Shown in pieces: positions 6,971 through 13,354 of a stretch of 15,657 nt of DNA. Source of the stretch: DATMBL01 sp050735975. Lineage in GTDB: Bacteria > Desulfobacterota > Binatia > UBA9968. Under the pieces are notes generated by a model. It had not been told where the DNA came from and did no database searches. It saw only the letters and a program-made list of their open reading frames with translations. A program made the translations under genes and the position numbers. How positions within the stretch are numbered: position 1 is the first letter of the stretch; each line of letters opens with the position of its first letter. The stretch is taken from assembly GCA_050735975.1 (NCBI GenBank), contig JBOHVS010000359.1:1-15657 (forward strand), given 5' to 3'.

Positions 6971-8446
6971 ATGGTTAACGAAAGCCGTCTCGAAGTGGAC
7001 GTTGCCGTCATCGGCGGCGGCGGCGCGGGAATCCCGGCTGCGATCGAAGTCGCCAAAGCCGGCGCTAAGGCCGCGGTTTTGGAGCAAGCGGAATCGCCGG
7101 GAGGAACGGCTGCGATTTCCGGCGGCGGCTGCCTGATCGTTGGGACGCCGTTGCAGGAGGCGCAGGGTATCAAAGATACACCCGATCTTGCGTTCGAGGA
7201 CTGGGTGAAGTGGGGACAGGGCTCGGCGGATGAGCAATGGGCGAGGTTCTATATCGAACACACGCTCCATGATCTCTATTTTTGGGCTGAAAGCTGCGGC
7301 GCGAAATGGGTGGACATGAAGTTTCAGGAAGGGAATCGCGTGCAACGCTGGCACCGGCCGGACAATAACGGGCTTGGCTTGATGACGGCGCTGATCAAAT
7401 TTGCCGAATCTCTGCCAAATGTCAAAATCATGACTTCGACCAGCGCCGGAAAGCTTCTCACCGACGGAGGCAAGGTTCGCGGAGTCATTGCGACAAACGG
7501 TAGAAATGAGAGTATAGAAATTCATTGCAAGGCTGTGGTGGTGGCCACCGGCGGCTTCAATTCAAATCTCGACATGATTTTAGAGAACCGTCCGGAGTTT
7601 AAAAATTTCAAGGTTATGGAGGGCTCCGGTTTCGGCGCGATGGGGATCGGCCACAAAATGCTCCGCGAGGCCAATGGCTATTTCACCCACATGGATCATA
7701 TTTGGTTTTACGTCTACGCAACGCCGGATTACCGCGATCCGAACGGCCGGCGGGGTTTGGTCTTTCGGCTGACCCCGGGTTACGTTTGGGTGAACCAGCA
7801 AGGCAAACGTTTTCACAATGAGTCCCTCACCGGCGGCGCGTCGGCGACGCCCGCGCTGTTGGCGCAGAACCCGCCGCACGCCTGGGCCATTCTCGACACG
7901 CCGATGACGGCCAAGATGGAAGTCGCCGATCCTTACTACCGGGACGGCGACAAGGTCCGCAAGGACAAGGTCCAGGAGCTGCTCGACAACTCGCCCTACA
8001 TCCGCAAAGCGAATTCTCTCCCCGAACTGGGGAGGAAAATCGAAGTGGATGTGCCGGCTTTTCTCGACGAACTTGAACGGTATAATCAGGCCTTCGACCT
8101 CGCACTCGAAAAAGAAGCGGCGTTCGGCAAATCGCTAAAGCTGTCGAAGAAGTTCGATACGCCGCCCTATTATGCAATTCAGCTTTTTCCGCTGGCGCGC
8201 AAGAACTTCGGCGGAGTTAAAACGGATCTGCGTTGCCGCGTGCTGAACAAGTATTTTGAACCCGTTCCTGGTCTATACGCCGCAGGCGAAGTAGCCGGAA
8301 TGGCCGGCGGTCACATCAATGGCAAAGCCGGTCTGGAAGGGACGATGCTCGGGCCGTCGATTTTCGGCGGACGGGTGGCCGGCGCATGGGCGGCGCACGA
8401 GGCGGGATTCGGTCCTGGCTTCGTCGGCAAGCCTAATCGACCATAA
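6971..8446 (+). CDS. FAD-dependent oxidoreductase, fumarate reductase/KSTD-like flavoprotein (FAD_binding_2)
   Basis: This 491-residue protein starts at an ATG preceded by a good Shine-Dalgarno (AGAGGA, 6958-6963, seven bases upstream). Residues 8-39 form the FAD Rossmann motif (VDVAVIGGGGAGIPAAIEVA, glycines 15-20, acid at E38). VVATGGFNSN (190-199) is the second FAD motif, and VPGLYAAGEVAGMAGGH (432-448) with GTMLGPSIFGGRVAG (457-471) closes the FAD domain. The capping domain lies between. There is no signal peptide, heme motif (CxxCH) or iron-sulphur partner, so it is likely a soluble cytoplasmic enzyme. KRFHNE (279-284) keeps the arginine that is the proton donor in fumarate reductases. 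The His of HHTMGG (here KNFGG, 411-415) and the Arg of ANRLGG (here KAGLEG, 452-457) appear missing, so the substrate is probably not fumarate. It is divergent from the MFS transporter; the molybdenum enzyme follows 498 bases downstream. Confidence 0.9.
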   Translation: MVNESRLEVDVAVIGGGGAGIPAAIEVAKAGAKAAVLEQAESPGGTAAISGGGCLIVGTPLQEAQGIKDTPDLAFEDWVKWGQGSADEQWARFYIEHTLHDLYFWAESCGAKWVDMKFQEGNRVQRWHRPDNNGLGLMTALIKFAESLPNVKIMTSTSAGKLLTDGGKVRGVIATNGRNESIEIHCKAVVVATGGFNSNLDMILENRPEFKNFKVMEGSGFGAMGIGHKMLREANGYFTHMDHIWFYVYATPDYRDPNGRRGLVFRLTPGYVWVNQQGKRFHNESLTGGASATPALLAQNPPHAWAILDTPMTAKMEVADPYYRDGDKVRKDKVQELLDNSPYIRKANSLPELGRKIEVDVPAFLDELERYNQAFDLALEKEAAFGKSLKLSKKFDTPPYYAIQLFPLARKNFGGVKTDLRCRVLNKYFEPVPGLYAAGEVAGMAGGHINGKAGLEGTMLGPSIFGGRVAGAWAAHEAGFGPGFVGKPNRP

Positions 8447-8472
8447 TGGGTAGACCGATCGCGCTCCAAACA

Positions 8473-8536
8473 GGGACAGGCAAACTTTTCGGGGACTGGC
8501 TGTTTTTTTGGTTAGTGCAAAAAAGCTGCCTGTTCC
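8473..8536. repeat. REP-like imperfect hairpin (GGGACAGGCA family)
   Basis: GGGACAGGCA at 8473-8482 pairs with TGCCTGTTCC at 8527-8536 (9 of 10, the odd position being a G-T wobble as RNA). An inner stem pairs GGCTGTTTTTTT (8498-8509) with the run AAAAAAGCTGCC (8519-8530) with one mismatch and one wobble. It begins about 26 bases after the stop codon of the FAD oxidoreductase, so it could act as a transcript 3' end. The layout recalls repetitive extragenic palindromes moved by RAYT (Y1 transposase-like) proteins, but no such gene is in the window. Confidence 0.5.
8521..8536 (+). repeat. 16-base direct repeat, copy 1
   Basis: AAAAGCTGCCTGTTCC at 8521-8536 is identical to 8809-8824, 288 bases downstream. 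Here it forms the right arm of the hairpin starting at 8473. Confidence 0.8.
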
Positions 8537-8660
8537 ATTGCTGTCCAAAATAAGTCAGTCTTAACGCTGAGGATTGATTTATCGCTCTTATTTTTCGGCT
8601 TTCGCCGTTTTCGAATCGAGGTCTGATCAGATTTATTCCGTTCGGGTTGGCCGGAGTCAA

Positions 8661-8697
8661 TTTCCCCTCTTTGGAAAAGAGGGGCAAGGGGAGATTT
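8661..8697 (+). repeat. REP-like hairpin element A
   Basis: This 37-base element contains a near-perfect stem, CCCCTCTT (8664-8671) with AAGAGGGG (8677-8684), followed by CAAGGGGAGATTT. It is the inverted partner of element B (8730-8766): aligned to the reverse complement of B it matches at 26 of 37 positions, and differences within the stem are paired so that both still fold. The form (C-rich run, short T/A loop, G-rich run, second G-rich run, ATTT) is a widespread bacterial intergenic palindrome type. Confidence 0.7.
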
Positions 8698-8729
8698 TCC
8701 GAACTGCTCGGTTGTCAGGTCATCTCAAC

Positions 8730-8766
8730 AAATCCCCCTCGTTCCCCCTTTTTCAAAAGGGGGAAG
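8730..8766 (-). repeat. REP-like hairpin element B (inverted copy of A)
   Basis: Inverted copy of the element at 8661-8697. On the plus strand it starts AAATCCCCCTCG and then forms the stem CCCCCTTTT / AAAAGGGGG (centred near 8752). A 32-base spacer separates A and B, so the pair could also fold as a larger cruciform, like the paired REPs in bacterial interspersed mosaic elements. Confidence 0.7.
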
Positions 8767-8808
8767 TAATTGAACCCGTGCTAATCCGATGGGAGGCGCG
8801 TTTTGGAC

Positions 8809-8824
8809 AAAAGCTGCCTGTTCC
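8809..8824 (+). repeat. 16-base direct repeat, copy 2
   Basis: Identical to 8521-8536 (AAAAGCTGCCTGTTCC). Here it is solitary, without the opposing GGGACAGGCA arm, suggesting a truncated copy of the same repeat family. Confidence 0.75.
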
Positions 8825-8944
8825 CCTGATTGAAAGAGCAGCCAGTCTCCTGAAGTTCAGGTTCTTCGCGACACGGTTCCTCGACAGCGATAAAGGTAGG
8901 CGCGCCTTTTCAAACGTCCGTTAAATCGGTAAGAACATTCACTC

Positions 8945-11347
8945 ATGTCAGAAGTCATTCCACCTTTAAACTCATCTGACACCGTTCGCGGTTACTGCGC
9001 GCTTTGCACCGCGCATTGCGCAACTATCGCTACCGTCGAGAACGGCCGCGTCGTTCGCCTCGACCCCGACCACGACCACCCGAATGGCGGCGTCATATGC
9101 ATCAAAGGGAAGGCCGCGCCTGAGCTTGTCTACCATCCCGATCGACTCGATTATCCTCTCAAGCGCACGCGGCCCAAGGGAAATCCTGATCCGGGTTGGC
9201 AACGAGTGAGTTGGGATGAAGCGTTGGACGACATCGCTCAGAAACTCATAGCGATCCGCGAACGCTTCGGCGCGAAAGCCGTGGCCTTGGCCAAAGGCAC
9301 CAAGAGCGGCACTTCGGTCGATGACGTCGAACGCTGGTTGGGCCGCTTCCTGTATCTGTTTGGCAGCCCCAATTGGGTCTCGACTACCCACGTCTGCAAC
9401 TGGCACAAGGATACCGGGTTTAGCTACACGTTCGGCGCCAATCTGCCAACGCCGGATTTAAGTCACAGCAATGCTTTCCTTTTGTGGGGACACAATCCCA
9501 GCTCCACGTCGCTCATTCTCGCCCACGATATCGTGGCCGCCCGAGCGCGTGGAATGAAAACCATCGTCGTCGATCCCCGTCGGGTCGGCATCGGCAGCAA
9601 TGCGGATATCTTGCTGCAGCCGCGACCCGGAACCGACGGCGCCCTCGCGTTGGCGCTGATTCATTGCTTCATGGAAGAAGGCTGGTACGACGCCGCCTTT
9701 GCCCGCCAGTGGACCAATGGACCGTTCCTGCTGAATCTGCGAACCACTAGAGTCGTAACCGAAGCCGACCTGGTTTCCGACGGCAGCCCTAATCTCTATG
9801 TCGTTTGGGACGAGCTCAAGAACGAACCCGCTATCTATGACCCGGCGACCGGAGGCTTCGATCGCGACGGCGCTCAGCCTGGGCTTTTCGGTACGAGATC
9901 GCTGCGCAGTAAAGACGGGGAAGAGATTTCCTGCAAGCCGGTTTTCGAGATGTTGAGCGAGATCGCGGCGCCTTATGCCCCGGAGCGCTCTGCAAGAACT
10001 ACCTGGGTTCCGGCCGAGACAGTCTGGAAAGCTGCTCTCCTGCTCGCGCACACCCGACCCGTGAGCATGTACATGTGGAATGGTCTTGGCCAGCATACAA
10101 ATGCCACACAAACGAGCCGCGCCATCGCGTCGCTTTACGCGCTCATCGGCGACTTTGATCGGCGAGGCGGCAATGTCAACTTTCCAAAGCTGCCCGTAAA
10201 TGACGTCAGCGGCAAGGAATTTTTGCCCCAAGAAATGGCGGCTGTCCGCATCGGCCGTGAACGCAAACCGCTGGGGCCGCCGGCCAAGCCCGGCAACTGC
10301 GCCGCGTATGATCTCTTCACCGCGATCTTGGAAGAGCGTCCGTATCCGGTGAAGGCCCTGTTAAACTTCGGCTCGAATACGGTCATGTCCACTGCCGACT
10401 CGCGGCGCGGGCGAAAAGGGCTTGAGACTCTGGAATTCGGCGTGGCGGCGGATCTCTTCATGTCGCCGACAGCCGAACTCTGCGACTACGTACTGCCGGC
10501 AACCAGCTTTCTTGAAATGGCCAACCTCACGACCGCCTTCGAGCATCGGCAGGCGGGCAAGACTCACTTGCAGTATCGTCCGGCCGTCGTGGAGCCATTG
10601 GCCGAACGCCGCTCGGATACCTGGATCATTTTTGAACTGGCCAAGCGGCTTGGCTTTAGCGCCGAATTCTGGAATGGAGACATCGAAGCCGGATACGCTC
10701 ACGAGTTGGCGGCGACGGAAATTACCCTTGAGCAGTTGAAGCACTCTCCGGGCGGAATTTCACGGCCCATTGACGCGACTTACGAGAAGTATAGGAGGCA
10801 AAGCAAAGACGGCGCCCCGCGGGGTTTCGCCACGCCTTCGAAGAAAGTCGAGCTTTATTGCCACGCCTTCGCCGCGCATGGCTTTCCCGCGCTCCCCGAG
10901 TACGTGGAACCCGCTCTCAGCCCGGTCAGTCGGCCCGATATCGCGGCCGAATACCCGCTGGTGCTGACGAACGCGAAATTTACCACGTATGTGCACAGCC
11001 AACAGCGCGCGCTGCCGACTTTGCGCAAATCTTCACCCGAGCCGAGCGCTGATATTCACCCGGAAACCGCCGCCCGCTACGGCATCAAGCACAAGCAATG
11101 GATGATCGTCGAGAGTCCGAAAGGCGCGATCAAAGTACGCGCCCATGTGACCATGAATATCATTGCGGGCGTCGTTTGTTGCCAACACGGCTGGTGGCAG
11201 AACTGCCGTCAACTCGACCTGCCGGGCTACGACCCCTACGAGCCGGGCGGCGCCAACCCCTCCACCCTCATCGACACGGAACTAGCCGATCCTATCAGCG
11301 GCTCGCTTCCTCATCGTTCCTATCTATGCCGCGTCAAGCCCGCCTAG
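8945..11347 (+). CDS. Molybdopterin (bis-MGD) oxidoreductase, DMSO reductase superfamily, catalytic subunit
   Basis: This 800-residue protein is typical in length for a catalytic subunit. The N-terminal 4Fe-4S motif is C18-x2-C21-x3-C25-x26-C52, followed by IKGKA, whose Lys54 is the usual electron-path lysine. Molybdopterin domain: WDEALDDIAQKL (90-101), GSPNWVSTTHVCNWHKD (140-156), LLWGHNPSST (179-188), TIVVDPRR; the dinucleotide-binding domain starts near residue 675 (YPLVLTNAKFTTYVHSQQR) and ends with HGWWQ. Cys151 aligns by position with the metal-ligating residue (Cys, SeCys, Ser or Asp across the superfamily). No twin-arginine or Sec signal is visible, so it is probably cytoplasmic. No iron-sulphur or membrane subunit is adjacent. 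The CNWHKD ligand region is not one I can assign to formate, nitrate, arsenate, thiosulfate or tetrathionate enzymes. The substrate is unknown; molybdenum or tungsten cannot be told apart. Confidence 0.92.
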   Translation: MSEVIPPLNSSDTVRGYCALCTAHCATIATVENGRVVRLDPDHDHPNGGVICIKGKAAPELVYHPDRLDYPLKRTRPKGNPDPGWQRVSWDEALDDIAQKLIAIRERFGAKAVALAKGTKSGTSVDDVERWLGRFLYLFGSPNWVSTTHVCNWHKDTGFSYTFGANLPTPDLSHSNAFLLWGHNPSSTSLILAHDIVAARARGMKTIVVDPRRVGIGSNADILLQPRPGTDGALALALIHCFMEEGWYDAAFARQWTNGPFLLNLRTTRVVTEADLVSDGSPNLYVVWDELKNEPAIYDPATGGFDRDGAQPGLFGTRSLRSKDGEEISCKPVFEMLSEIAAPYAPERSARTTWVPAETVWKAALLLAHTRPVSMYMWNGLGQHTNATQTSRAIASLYALIGDFDRRGGNVNFPKLPVNDVSGKEFLPQEMAAVRIGRERKPLGPPAKPGNCAAYDLFTAILEERPYPVKALLNFGSNTVMSTADSRRGRKGLETLEFGVAADLFMSPTAELCDYVLPATSFLEMANLTTAFEHRQAGKTHLQYRPAVVEPLAERRSDTWIIFELAKRLGFSAEFWNGDIEAGYAHELAATEITLEQLKHSPGGISRPIDATYEKYRRQSKDGAPRGFATPSKKVELYCHAFAAHGFPALPEYVEPALSPVSRPDIAAEYPLVLTNAKFTTYVHSQQRALPTLRKSSPEPSADIHPETAARYGIKHKQWMIVESPKGAIKVRAHVTMNIIAGVVCCQHGWWQNCRQLDLPGYDPYEPGGANPSTLIDTELADPISGSLPHRSYLCRVKPA

Positions 11348-11612
11348 CTGGAGAGCAGGTTGAGGTTAAGGTTAAGCCCGGATTATTCGCGAGGCCGGGA
11401 ACACTCTTTCATTGCAAATTTCAAATTGTAAAGTGCAAAAGTCAAAATGAATAAAACCTTAACGGGTCGAAAACGAGCGACAGTCCCTGTCCGGACATTC
11501 TTCAATTTGCAATTTACACTTTGCATTTTGCAATCCATGAATAATGCGGTTTAGCTCAGCCTTAGCCTTCTTAAGCTGCCGCGTGCCTTGCTGTGAGATA
11601 CAAATCTGAGAG
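11348..11612. other. Convergent intergenic region of periodic repeats
   Basis: This gap lies between the convergent molybdenum enzyme and lipoprotein genes. It contains hexamers AGGTTG-AGGTTA-AGGTTA on the plus strand (11357-11374), ten bases after the stop codon; a long heptad-built inverted repeat (11411-11534); and on the minus strand AGGCTA-AGGCTG-AGCTAA (11568 back to 11551) plus AGCTTA (11577-11572). No gene is apparent. It may serve as a bidirectional transcript end, although no classic GC-stem plus T-run terminator is present. Confidence 0.6.
11411..11534. repeat. 29-base inverted repeat built of TTTGCAN heptads
   Basis: The left arm 11411-11439 and right arm 11506-11534 are inverted copies matching at 25 of 29 positions, separated by 66 bases. 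Each arm is internally a tandem of 7-base units: TTGCAAA, TTTCAAA, TTGTAAA, GTGCAAA, AGTCAAA at 11412-11446, and TTTGCAA, TTTACAC, TTTGCAT, TTTGCAA at 11506-11533. The loop contains a small stem GACAG-TCC-CTGTC (11479-11491). The arms are very AT-rich compared with the surrounding genes. Confidence 0.8.
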
Positions 11613-12251
11613 TTACTTCTGAGCTTGTGTCGCTGCGGGCCGGAGATCTGCGATGAGAGACCCGAGGATTGTTTCCAGACCTTCGTTCCAGCCTCGCACC
11701 AACGCCTCCGGCGTGCGCTTCTTGACCGGAACCGTTTGCTGATAGCGCTTCTGAAAGACAACCTTCGGCCCTGCGGCATCCTCCCGGCTCAGCAAGAACG
11801 ACACCGCCAGCACGGCTTCCGGCGAAGTTTTGTCGCTGAAGTCGCCGTATAGGGCGTCCACGGTTCCTTCCAACCGATGCGTCGCCTGCAGGTGGCTGTC
11901 CGAATCGACCACATAGTGAAAGACGTTGGCCTGAATCAGAGCTTGCCGCACTTCGCCCGTAAGCATAGCGCCCGGCGGAACCAGGAACTGGTTATAATAG
12001 TCGGTTTCGTAACTCATGTCGTCCGTTCGATAGACAAAGCTCTTTCCATCGTAGCGCGGGGCCACGCGCACGTTGGAAACTTTCAGGACTCCCGCGCTGT
12101 TGGCGCCGGCCGGAACTTTCTCGGGTGTGACATCGAGCACGAAATAACGCCGCTCCAATTGCCCTCTATCCACGCTGACATTCACGCATCCGGCGGTCGA
12201 CACCAATGCGACAACCGCGAACCAGCACGATCGATAACGGCGTTTCTTCAT
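11613..12251 (-). CDS. ABC-type transport auxiliary lipoprotein (PqiC/ABC_trans_aux-like)
   Basis: This 212-residue protein has a lipoprotein signal: MKKRRYRSC, a hydrophobic stretch, then VSTAGC with the likely lipidated Cys at residue 22; the -3 position is Thr rather than the usual Leu, so the lipobox is slightly off consensus. The mature start RRYFVLDVTP (34-43) and LKVSNVRVAPRYDGKSFVYR (56-75) match the ABC_trans_aux/PqiC fold, in which the 'YxL' strand and 'R.D...FVYR' segment recur. DYYNQFLVPPGAMLTGEVRQAL (84-105) is also typical. Family members partner MCE proteins and are thought to contact the outer membrane. The ATG overlaps the mlaD stop by four bases (ATGA, 12248-12251), making it the last gene of the operon. 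Confidence 0.85.
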   Translation of the reverse strand: MKKRRYRSCWFAVVALVSTAGCVNVSVDRGQLERRYFVLDVTPEKVPAGANSAGVLKVSNVRVAPRYDGKSFVYRTDDMSYETDYYNQFLVPPGAMLTGEVRQALIQANVFHYVVDSDSHLQATHRLEGTVDALYGDFSDKTSPEAVLAVSFLLSREDAAGPKVVFQKRYQQTVPVKKRTPEALVRGWNEGLETILGSLIADLRPAATQAQK

Positions 12252-13297
12252 CGCTCTATGGATTTCGCGGGAGGAGGTTGAGCGCCGAAGAGGATTTGAC
12301 CGGGATAGGTCCTCGCATCGTCCGTGATCTCTTTGACGTTCTCCGAGATCGAGCGAATATTCTGCACAAAGGCTTCGAGATCCTCCTGCTGAGTCTCAAT
12401 GAAACGGTCCAGCCGGCGAAGGGATTGCGTCAATTGCTCGGCGGTTTCAGGCAAATCCGTGGAGACGGCGTCCAGCTTGTTCACCACGTTTTTGATTTTT
12501 TCCGAAGTCTGCGGCAAGTCGGCGAGCACTTGATTCAGCGGCTGCTCGGCGCGCTCGATGATTTGCCGCGCGGTGCCCGCGGCGGCCGCCGCGTCCTTCA
12601 TGGCGCTCTTGAGTTCGGGCCCGCCGACCAGACCCCTCAACTGTCGATTCGTTTCCCGGACCTCGGTCAAAAGAGCGTTGGCTTGCGTGCCGATCTTCTC
12701 GAAGTTGGCTCCCTCGGCTACCCTGGTGATGGTGATCAAAGATTTTTCGATCCCTTGCGTCAGCCGCTGGACGTCGAGTTCTTCGATATTCTCCAAGATC
12801 CGATCCAAGGATTCGCTCAGCTGCGTGATGCGGCTCTGCGCAGAAGGCACATACGGGTAACTTGGTTGCCAATCGATCTCCAAAGGCGGATTGCGAGCCG
12901 GGTCCAGGTAGTCCGCCTCGATATAGGCCGTGCCCGTTAGTCCCTGGGCGGCTAAACGCATGCGGAGTCCCTTGGCGATCTCCGCCTGGAGGCCGGAACC
13001 CTCCGTGGCGGCCGGTGGAAATTGAAACATGCTGGACGTAAGGCCCGCCCGTACCAGCACATATCGGCGCCTTGTGGGATACTCCACGCTGGTAAGCGTG
13101 ATCTGCTCCACTTTACCCAACAGCACGCCGCGAAATTTGACTGCGGACCCGACGTCCAGGCCCTGCACCGACTCCTCGATGTAGGTCTCGACGATGGTCT
13201 TTTTCTGCAGCAAAGCGCCGACTCCAAGAAGGACGACGCCGATCACGGCGATGGCCACGGCGCTGATCACGAACAAACCGATCTTAAAGTAGCTCAA
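12248..13297 (-). CDS. mlaD: MlaD family MCE protein (periplasmic substrate-binding component)
   Basis: This 349-residue protein has one N-terminal transmembrane anchor (about 5-30, MSYFKIGLFVISAVAIA). It is followed by an MCE domain (about 36-130) with ETYIEESVQGLDVGSAVKF and the diagnostic LRMRLAAQGLTGTAYIEADY stretch (111-130). Residues 155-330 are Ala/Gln/Leu-rich helices expected to be coiled coil, as in longer MCE proteins that build a needle or tube. The C-terminus YPGQILFGAQPPP is typical of this subfamily. MCE proteins form hexameric rings that carry lipids between membranes. The start is TTG at 13295-13297: an in-frame TAA lies ten codons upstream, no ATG is available, and six G residues sit six bases before the TTG. 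The upstream mlaF stop is 57 bases away. Confidence 0.93.
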   Translation of the reverse strand: MSYFKIGLFVISAVAIAVIGVVLLGVGALLQKKTIVETYIEESVQGLDVGSAVKFRGVLLGKVEQITLTSVEYPTRRRYVLVRAGLTSSMFQFPPAATEGSGLQAEIAKGLRMRLAAQGLTGTAYIEADYLDPARNPPLEIDWQPSYPYVPSAQSRITQLSESLDRILENIEELDVQRLTQGIEKSLITITRVAEGANFEKIGTQANALLTEVRETNRQLRGLVGGPELKSAMKDAAAAAGTARQIIERAEQPLNQVLADLPQTSEKIKNVVNKLDAVSTDLPETAEQLTQSLRRLDRFIETQQEDLEAFVQNIRSISENVKEITDDARTYPGQILFGAQPPPAKSIER

Positions 13298-13354
13298 ATT
13301 CGGCCCCCCGGCGGTCGGGATTTAGCGGTTCTTCGGCTGATCCATTCCAATATG

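Larger units (their letters stand above)
8447..8944. other. 498-base non-coding gap rich in REP-like repeats
   Basis: No credible gene lies here. From left to right it holds a GGGACAGGCA-type imperfect hairpin (8473-8536), an inverted pair of 37-base hairpin elements (8661-8697 and 8730-8766), a second copy of a 16-base repeat (8809-8824) and a small palindrome CCTGAA-G-TTCAGG (8849-8861) 84 bases before the molybdenum-enzyme start. The promoter of that gene should lie in the last 150 bases, but I cannot assign -35/-10 boxes. A 116-codon plus-strand frame across the gap (8574-8924) is made of translated hairpin repeats and is rejected as a gene. Confidence 0.7.

Noticed and set aside
6785..7525. 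246-codon minus-strand open frame
   Set aside because: It overlaps the FAD-binding domain of the plus-strand oxidoreductase and the divergent promoter region; composition is Arg-rich and shadow-like.
8574..8924. 116-codon plus-strand open frame in the large gap
   Set aside because: Its translation includes SQFPLFGKEGQG and SFPLFQKGE, which are simply the two REP hairpins read through; no independent coding signal.
9395..9397. Selenocysteine at the metal-ligand position of the molybdenum enzyme
   Set aside because: The codon at residue 151 is TGC (Cys), not TGA, and the frame is uninterrupted.
9458..10231. 257-codon minus-strand open frame within the molybdenum enzyme
   Set aside because: Antisense shadow; the plus-strand frame carries the conserved cofactor motifs throughout.
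11411..11534. Possible insertion-sequence remnant with terminal inverted repeats
   Set aside because: The arms are built of internal heptads and the enclosed 66 bases contain no transposase fragment; no target-site duplication is evident by eye. A MITE origin is left open in the findings.
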